Assembly: GCA_003243275.1 (NCBI GenBank)
Contig: QFQR01000016.1
Coordinates: forward strand, 1 to 22,630
Origin: Leifsonia xyli
Lineage (GTDB): Bacteria > Actinomycetota > Actinomycetes > Actinomycetales > Microbacteriaceae
Length of the DNA: 22,630 bases
Reading direction: 5' to 3'
The translations under genes and the position numbers were made by a program. Numbering within the stretch: position 1 is the first letter of the stretch; each line of letters begins with the position of its first letter. The notes beneath the pieces are model-generated. The model was not told the origin of the DNA. It ran no database searches and saw only the letters and a program-made list of their open reading frames with translations. Below are positions 21,705 to 22,630 of this stretch, one piece after another.

Positions 21705-22630
21705 ATGAGCCGGATCGAAGGACGTCTCGCCGCGACGACGACCGGGCCAACGGTCAGGGAGGCCGGCGAGGCCGCGCTGCGGCGCGAGCAGGTCGACGCG
21801 GTCTTCCGCGTGGTGATTCCGGGTGTGGCCGGCGCCGGCCTCGCCGCACTGACCCTCGCGGTGTTCCTGGTCGCGCTCGGCGCCTCCGATCCCCGCACCG
21901 CCTCCGTCTGGGCCGCCTGCGTCATGGCCTGCGCCGTCGCGCATACGCTCCTCGCCCTCGGCTACCGGCGCGCCGATCGCGTTGTCAGGGCCGCGTCGAC
22001 ATGGCCGCTCGCCTTCACCGCCATCGCGGCGCTGGAGGGGATCGCCTGGGGGTTCGCCCCTGTTGGCCTGACGCCTGACGCTTCCTTCGACATGCGCTTC
22101 CTTCCCCTCGCCGTCACGCTCGGGGTCACGGCCGGCGCGATTCCCGCCTTCGGCCCCTGGCTGCCCGCCTTCCTCGCATTGTTCCTGCCCGCGACCCTGC
22201 CCTATGTGGCCGCGAATTTTTTAGCACCTGCACTTGTCGAGCAGGCGAGTGCGTTCTTGATGCTGATCTACATCGTGGTCATGGGCGGCCTCGGCGTCCG
22301 CAGCCACCGCGCCTTCGTCGAGATCGTCGGCTTGCGGCTGCGGAGCGAGGCGCTGGCGGAGGAGTTGCGGCGGGAGCGGGACGCAGCCGACGCCGCCAAC
22401 CGCGCCAAATCGAGTTTTCTGGCTGCGGCAAGCCATGATCTGCGCCAACCGGTGCATGCGCTCGGCCTGTTCGCGGGAGCGCTGCTTCGCCTGGACCTAC
22501 CCGGCGAGGCGCGTCTCCTCGTCGAGCGGATCGAGGCCTCCGCCGCCGCCATGGACGGCCTGTTCAACGCCATCCTCGACATCTCGCGGCTCGATGCCGG
22601 CGTGGTCGAGGTCGCGCCGCGAGCCTTCCG
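21705..22630 (+). CDS. Membrane histidine kinase, N-terminal part (runs off the window)
   Basis: 308 codons are visible. After about 30 polar residues there are six hydrophobic segments (about 33-59, 66-86, 100-120, 132-150, 153-171, 181-197), then a coiled coil (RLRSEALAEELRRERDAADAANRAK) and a HisKA domain with SFLAAASHDLRQPVHAL. The phospho-acceptor is His244, followed by FNAILDISRLDAG. The S-H-D-L-R-Q-P-x-H-A-L H-box is typical of alphaproteobacterial hybrid kinases with a C-terminal receiver, which is not visible here. Two in-frame ATGs are possible: 21705 and 21675. The earlier one would overlap the end of the Sel1 gene; neither has a strong ribosome-binding site. The signal sensed is unknown, and the membrane domain is not a recognised sensor. 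Confidence 0.9.
   Translation, partial: MSRIEGRLAATTTGPTVREAGEAALRREQVDAVFRVVIPGVAGAGLAALTLAVFLVALGASDPRTASVWAACVMACAVAHTLLALGYRRADRVVRAASTWPLAFTAIAALEGIAWGFAPVGLTPDASFDMRFLPLAVTLGVTAGAIPAFGPWLPAFLALFLPATLPYVAANFLAPALVEQASAFLMLIYIVVMGGLGVRSHRAFVEIVGLRLRSEALAEELRRERDAADAANRAKSSFLAAASHDLRQPVHALGLFAGALLRLDLPGEARLLVERIEASAAAMDGLFNAILDISRLDAGVVEVAPRAF

Noticed and set aside
19772..21925. 717-aa minus-strand open frame opposite the Sel1 gene
   Set aside because: The plus frame shows a signal peptide and regular Sel1 repeats. The antisense frame only mirrors that repeat periodicity.
1..22630. CRISPR array or a complete second tRNA/rRNA gene
   Set aside because: No regularly spaced repeats or RNA gene signatures were seen beyond the partial tRNA at the left edge.

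Overview
The window is GC-rich (roughly two-thirds G+C by eye). Its codon use, IS110 relic, DUF6538-type integrase and Sel1/histidine-kinase genes suggest an alphaproteobacterium, most likely of the Hyphomicrobiales (Bosea/Methylobacterium-like). I cannot fix the genus from sequence alone.

Left edge (1-1861): the 3' end of a tRNA, probably tRNA-Leu, is followed within about 80 bases by a tyrosine-recombinase integrase reading away from it. Short ACTCA-type repeats lie between them. This is the usual layout of one end of a genomic island integrated in a tRNA gene.

Island cargo (1933-10311, all minus strand): a tightly packed eight-gene cluster, read from 10311 down to 1933. It encodes a small helical protein, an exonuclease I (SbcB)-like DEDD exonuclease, four related proteins of 313-333 aa carrying a 'WPA(R)' motif, a Lon-like AAA+ ATPase without a protease domain, and an unrecognised 281-aa protein. 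The small first protein appears to carry the same motif, so five of the eight genes may be one protein family expanded in place. The genes from the exonuclease to the 313-aa protein are punctuated by hairpins, and two of the gaps are nearly identical although the adjoining proteins have diverged. I do not recognise this combination as a named system. It is the best candidate here for something undescribed, possibly DNA processing or defence carried by a mobile island.

Middle (10394-12691): a decayed IS110-family transposase with several frameshifts and a lost C-terminus, a small four-helix membrane protein (140 aa), and an unrecognised 275-aa protein with a clear internal duplication.

Right part (12688-19091, minus strand): a second cluster, mostly of exported or membrane proteins. 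In transcription order these are a six-cysteine exported protein, an M23/LytM-like exported protein whose zinc ligands are all replaced, another exported protein, a 58-aa basic protein, a 761-aa protein with two blocks of AGDxGxAxAG repeats (DUF7666-like), two small exported proteins, and a duplicated membrane protein. Divergent from it (19565-22630, plus strand) are an exported Sel1-repeat protein of 709 aa and the N-terminal part of a membrane histidine kinase that runs off the window.
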